Part shown: piece after piece, positions 5,068-6,084 of the stretch | Position numbering within the stretch: the first letter of the stretch is position 1 | Layout: every line of letters starts with the position of its first letter | From: Myxococcota bacterium | Lineage (GTDB): Bacteria; Myxococcota; Polyangia; GCA-2747355; JAKLHH01 | Assembly (NCBI GenBank): GCA_022710245.1 | Contig: JAKLHH010000504.1 | Span: 1-6,084 of the forward strand | Length of the DNA: 6,084 bases | Reading direction: 5' to 3' | Notes under the pieces: model-generated | What the model was told of the DNA's origin: nothing | The model's input: the letters and a program-made list of their open reading frames with translations, nothing else | Databases searched by the model: none | Position numbers and translations under genes: made by a program

Positions 5068-6084
5068 TGCGCGGCCCGCTGGTCCTCGCGCTCCTCCCTG
5101 CCCTCCTCGGCCTCGCCAGCTCCCCCGTCGCTGCCGCGCCCACCACCGAGTTCCAGAGCGAGGAGGAGGCGCGCGGTCAGCTCCCGGGCGAGAAGCTCGC
5201 GCCGGTGCCCTCGCGCCACCACGAGCTCGCCGGGCCGCAGCGCGTCCCCGTCGTGCGCCGCCTGCGGCCCGACCGCGACGGCCGCTGGGTGCCCGCGGGC
5301 GGGGCGCTGAGCGGCAGGTCGGTCTACCTCAGCCCCGGGCACGGCTGGGCCTACAGCTCCTCCTCGGGCTGGATCACGCAGCGGGGGAACTCGCTCGGGC
5401 TCGTCGAGGATCTGAGCAACGCCGACGGGGTGGATCAGTTCCTCGTCCCCTACCTCCTCGCGGCCGGGGCGCTGGTCGTGCCCGTGCGCGAGATCGACCC
5501 CACGACGGAGATGGTCATCCTCGACGAGGGCGACGGCACCGACGCGCCGGCGCGGGGGCGCTACGTGGAGAGCGGCGACGCCTCGGTCTTCTCCACCTCG
5601 AGCGTGAAGGGCTGGGGGCACCCGCCGGTGCCGCTCACCAGCGGGGTCAACCCCTTCGAGCTCGGCGGCAACCGCATCATGACCGCGGCCGCCACGGAGA
5701 CCGCGCGCGCGACCTATGTCCTCAACGTGCCGAAGAGCGGGCACTACAACGTCTACGTCTCACACTCGATGCACTCGAGCCGCGCCTCGGACGCGCACGT
5801 GACCGTCTCCCACCCGGGCGGCCAGGCGCGCTTCCTCGTCGACCAGCGGCGCCAGGGCGGGACCTGGGTGCTCCTCGGCCGCTTCTACTTCCAGGCGGGC
5901 AGCGAGGAGAAGACGGGCGCGGTCGTCATCACCAACGAGTCCAAGGACGCCGGCGCGAACGTCTCCGTGGACGCCGTGCGGATCGGCGGCGGCCTCGCGC
6001 TGATCGACCGCGGCGCGGGCACCTCGAAGCAGGCGCGCGCTGACGAGTGCGGCCGCTACCACGCGCAGTTCGCCGGGGCACCCA
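5067..6084 (+). CDS. Secreted N-acetylmuramoyl-L-alanine amidase-like protein with inserted golvesin-like domain, 3' end outside window
   Basis: 339 codons are visible and the frame is open at the right edge. Residues 1-24 form a classical signal peptide (R2, a hydrophobic core of Leu/Ala, then VAAA before PTTEF). Residues about 84-150 look like the first half of an Amidase_3 zinc amidase: VYLSPGHGW (86-94, with H92 as the first zinc ligand), LGLVEDLSNADGVDQFLVPYL (110-130, with E114 as the second) and AAGALVVPVRE (132-142). Before the third ligand appears, residues about 165-308 form a golvesin/Xly-CBD-like beta domain: WG (183-184), VPKSGHYNVYVSHS (221-234), SRASDAHVTV (238-247), DQRRQGGTWVLLGRFYF (259-275) and VSVDAVRIGGG (299-309). 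ECGRYHAQFAGAP (327-339) probably resumes the amidase fold. The family cleaves the bond between N-acetylmuramic acid and L-alanine in peptidoglycan; golvesin-like domains are thought to bind surfaces or glycans. It closes the visible operon behind the dTDP-sugar genes. Catalytic completeness cannot be judged without the missing 3' part. Confidence 0.8.
   Translation, partial: MRGPLVLALLPALLGLASSPVAAAPTTEFQSEEEARGQLPGEKLAPVPSRHHELAGPQRVPVVRRLRPDRDGRWVPAGGALSGRSVYLSPGHGWAYSSSSGWITQRGNSLGLVEDLSNADGVDQFLVPYLLAAGALVVPVREIDPTTEMVILDEGDGTDAPARGRYVESGDASVFSTSSVKGWGHPPVPLTSGVNPFELGGNRIMTAAATETARATYVLNVPKSGHYNVYVSHSMHSSRASDAHVTVSHPGGQARFLVDQRRQGGTWVLLGRFYFQAGSEEKTGAVVITNESKDAGANVSVDAVRIGGGLALIDRGAGTSKQARADECGRYHAQFAGAP

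Noticed and set aside
4893..5744. A 283-codon minus-strand frame (and another at 5760-6062) opposite the amidase gene.
   Set aside because: The plus strand has a continuous frame with a signal peptide, zinc-ligand motifs and golvesin motifs to the window edge. The minus-strand frames have none.
1..6084. CRISPR arrays, tRNA or rRNA genes, insertion sequences and attachment sites.
   Set aside because: No regularly spaced repeats, T-loop-like tRNA sequence, transposase motif or terminal inverted repeats were seen.

Overview
This is a GC-rich, protein-dense window. It holds five genes in two divergent transcription units, read outward from one intergenic region of about 350 bp (1754-2105). Composition, heavy use of G/C-ending codons, a golvesin-like domain in a secreted amidase and a sigma-54-type promoter all fit a Myxococcota-like (former Deltaproteobacteria) bacterium. 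That placement is inference from style, because no rRNA or marker gene is present.

Left unit, minus strand (1-1753, running off the left edge): a two-domain protein. It has an N-terminal nucleotidyltransferase-fold domain and a C-terminal PhnW-type 2-aminoethylphosphonate (AEP):pyruvate transaminase domain. This is the layout of the PntC-AEPT fusions of phosphonate biosynthesis, in which phosphonoacetaldehyde is transaminated to AEP and AEP is activated as its CMP derivative. The transaminase half keeps its PLP lysine and aspartate. The nucleotidyltransferase half has lost several signature residues: the Gly-rich loop arginine, the PK lysine and the late IDTPED aspartate.

Intergenic region (1754-2105): a near-consensus sigma-54 -24/-12 element (TGGCAC-N5-TTGC) sits 44 bp upstream of the fusion gene. 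A weaker sigma-70-like TTGACA promoter lies further upstream for the same gene, and another TTGACA promoter faces right. Between them are short dyads and repeated CCAG-containing words that could be activator or repressor sites. No RNA gene was recognised here.

Right unit, plus strand (2106-6084, running off the right edge): four genes joined by overlapping stop and start codons. They are a multi-membrane-pass PAP2-superfamily enzyme of the Aur1/Ipt1-like (PAP2_3) type, dTDP-glucose 4,6-dehydratase (rfbB/rmlB), glucose-1-phosphate thymidylyltransferase (rfbA/rmlA), and a secreted N-acetylmuramoyl-L-alanine amidase-like protein whose catalytic domain appears to be interrupted by a golvesin-like domain.

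Working model (inference): the locus makes an envelope component. RmlA and RmlB supply dTDP-4-keto-6-deoxyglucose, the fusion protein supplies AEP (activated or not), and the Aur1-like enzyme could transfer or remove a phosphate- or phosphonate-linked headgroup on a lipid or lipid-linked glycan. The amidase would act on the cell wall after export. PepM and phosphonopyruvate decarboxylase, which would confirm phosphonate synthesis, are not in the window and would be expected beyond the left edge if the model holds.
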